Of a DNA stretch of 64,000 nt, positions 62,569-64,000 are shown piece by piece. Every line of letters begins with the position of its first letter. The stretch's first letter is position 1. Source of the stretch: DASXUX01 sp036504595. GTDB taxonomy: Bacteria > Planctomycetota > SZUA-567 > H5-PLA8. The stretch lies in assembly GCA_036504595.1 (NCBI GenBank), contig DASXUX010000069.1, positions 81,814-145,813 on the forward strand, read 5' to 3'. The position numbers and the translations under genes are program-made. The notes under the pieces are model-generated. The model made no database searches, was not told the origin of the DNA, and saw nothing but the letters and a program-made list of their open reading frames with translations.

Positions 62569-64000
62569 ATGCGCTCTGCTCGACTTCCCGCCGACCTGCA
62601 CGCGAAAACCGAGCACGCCCGCACGCTGCCCAATAAACCTGTCGAGAGCCGCTTTGCCGATCCGGCAACCGTGGCGGAGACTCTTCACCTGCGTGCCGTC
62701 AACCAGCCGGAAGCCCCGTTTTTGACGTACCTGGCCGAAGATGGCGCGGCCCGCAGGTACAGCTATGCGGAGTTCTACCGCGTTATCCGGCGCATCGCAG
62801 TCATGCTCCACATTTTTGCCGGTGTGAAAGCAGGCGATCGCATCGCCACGGCGATGCACAACCACGACCAGACGATCCTGGTGAACTTCGCGGCCTGGCA
62901 CTTGGGTGCCACGGTTGTGCCGCTCAACATGGCTGAAGATGACAAGCGCCTGGCGTACATTCTGGAGCACTCGCACGCAAAAGTGTTGTTCGTGCTCTCC
63001 GAACATTTAGATCGCGCCCGTGCATTGCGTAAGGCGGCGTCGAGCATCGAACAATTCATCATCACTGACGGCATTCCGAGCCGCTGCGAGCGCGACGAAG
63101 TGTGCCTAAATGACGTGGTGCTGCCCGTGGACGTGCCGCAGTTCGCCAAACCCGAGGGAATCACACCCGAAGCCGAAGCCTTGATCGTCTACACGTCGGG
63201 CACCACCGGCATGCCCAAAGGCGTGGTGCTCAGTCAATACAACTTGATCGCCGACGCGTTTTCTATTGCGCTATGGCACCAGCTTGGTCCCGGCAGCCGT
63301 ATGATGTGTGTCCTGCCGGTCCATCACGTCAACGGCTTGGTGGTCACGCACATAACGCCCTTGTTCAGCGGCGGCAGCGTCGTTTTGCGGCACAAGTTCG
63401 TTGCGGACGACTTTTTTGAGATTGTGCAGCGGCATAGTGTGCAGGTCGTCAGCGTCGTGCCCACTTTGCTTCAGTTCTTGCTGGAAGCTCACAGCCGCGC
63501 GGGCTCACACGGCGATCTGGCCGGCAAGCTCGCACCAACACTGCGCCATTTGATCTGCGGCGCGGGGCCGCTCACCGTTGACCTCGCAGCGCGCTTTGAA
63601 GACCGCTTTGGATTGCCGATCTGCCACGGCTACGGTCTGAGTGAAACGACCTGCTATTCGTGTTTCGTGCCGCTGCCTTCCGGCACGGAGGCCAGCGCTA
63701 CCGAGCATCAGCGCTGGATGCGCGACTTCGGTTATCCATCCATCGGTCTGCCAGTCAGCACAAACGAAATGGCGATTCACGACGACAATGGCCGGCCAGT
63801 GCCGGAAGGTGGAAAAGGCGAGATTGTCATCCGCGGGCACAACGTGATGCTCGGCTATTACGACAACGTTTCCGCGAACCAGAATGCCTTCACACACGGC
63901 TGGTTTCGCAGCGGCGACGAAGGCTTCTTCAAAATCGACGCGCTCGGCCAGAGTTACTTCTTCATCTCTGGCCGCTACAAGGAGCTCATCATCCGCGGCG
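62569..64000 (+). CDS. Acyl-CoA synthetase / AMP-dependent ligase, N-terminal part
   Basis: The frame runs off the window after 477 codons. It adenylates a carboxylic acid and forms the CoA or carrier-protein thioester. Family motifs are IVYTSGTTGMPKGVVLSQYN (P-loop, A3), PTLLQFLLEA, HGYGLSETTCYS (A5), GEIVIRGHNVMLGYY and FRSGDEGFF (A7), and ISGRYKELIIRG (A8). The substrate is not readable. ATG 62569 has GAGG 6 bases before it; ATG 62557 in frame is an alternative. Residues at 63676-63702 are encoded by a copy of the palindromic element found in the transglutaminase-like gene. Confidence 0.9.
   Translation, partial: MRSARLPADLHAKTEHARTLPNKPVESRFADPATVAETLHLRAVNQPEAPFLTYLAEDGAARRYSYAEFYRVIRRIAVMLHIFAGVKAGDRIATAMHNHDQTILVNFAAWHLGATVVPLNMAEDDKRLAYILEHSHAKVLFVLSEHLDRARALRKAASSIEQFIITDGIPSRCERDEVCLNDVVLPVDVPQFAKPEGITPEAEALIVYTSGTTGMPKGVVLSQYNLIADAFSIALWHQLGPGSRMMCVLPVHHVNGLVVTHITPLFSGGSVVLRHKFVADDFFEIVQRHSVQVVSVVPTLLQFLLEAHSRAGSHGDLAGKLAPTLRHLICGAGPLTVDLAARFEDRFGLPICHGYGLSETTCYSCFVPLPSGTEASATEHQRWMRDFGYPSIGLPVSTNEMAIHDDNGRPVPEGGKGEIVIRGHNVMLGYYDNVSANQNAFTHGWFRSGDEGFFKIDALGQSYFFISGRYKELIIRG
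63676..63702. repeat. In-frame palindromic element, copy D, in the acyl-CoA synthetase gene
   Basis: CCTTCCGGCACGGAGGCCAG CGCTACC is the reverse complement of the 6288 copy with one base changed in the core. It is translated as LPSGTEASAT between CYSCFVP and EHQRWM. Confidence 0.6.

Overview
The window looks like chromosomal DNA of a GC-rich planctomycete or close PVC relative. This is inferred from gene content only: Tat-exported sugar isomerase and Gfo/Idh/MocA proteins, a zinc-ribbon Ser/Thr kinase, secreted glycosidase-like proteins, giant repetitive surface proteins, a stand-alone four-helix-bundle (S23-like) gene and very many short intergenic repeats. No rRNA is present. One tRNA (Arg, CCG) was found. 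A perfect parS-type palindrome and a ParA gene suggest a position within the chromosome-partition region.

Layout. 1-3.7 kb: end of a peripheral-subunit-binding-domain protein, acpS, and a Ser/Thr kinase. 3.8-8.1 kb: Tat-exported TIM-barrel isomerase, four-helix-bundle gene between inverted heptamer arrays, and a secreted transglutaminase-like protein. 8.1-13.5 kb: repeats, parS, a fibre-like surface protein ending in a seven-bladed propeller, an orphan S74 chaperone domain, and MITE-like elements. 13.6-17.2 kb: a split ParA locus full of heptamers, and trpB. 17.2-22 kb: secreted hydrolase-like protein, then a dehydrogenase / isomerase / deoC cluster. 22-29 kb: AT-hook-like protein, half-size asparaginase, gamma carbonic anhydrase, an ABC exporter operon, and a Tat-exported dehydrogenase. 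29-35.3 kb: nitric-oxide defence cluster (NnrS, flavin-binding protein and Rrf2 regulator, divergent from qNOR and the RIC repair protein). 35.5-36.5 kb: tRNA-Arg with integrase debris. 36.6-57.3 kb: porin, two TPR proteins, and two giant exported proteins (about 2670 and 2350 aa). 57.3-64 kb: GH5 glycosidase, hybrid histidine kinase, and the start of an acyl-CoA synthetase.

The least ordinary signal is the repeat landscape. Degenerate arrays with 7-nt periodicity, each locus with its own vocabulary, sit between genes and several begin at or overlap stop codons. One family lies inside coding sequence downstream of ParA, where 7-nt changes would shift the reading frame. Other families include a roughly 27-bp palindrome translated in frame inside two genes (once nested in a second repeat), a roughly 28-bp dispersed repeat that forms the last codons of trpB, REP-like hairpins between convergent genes, and MITE-like elements.

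Function and taxonomy calls come from recognised motifs and family knowledge. No database search was possible.
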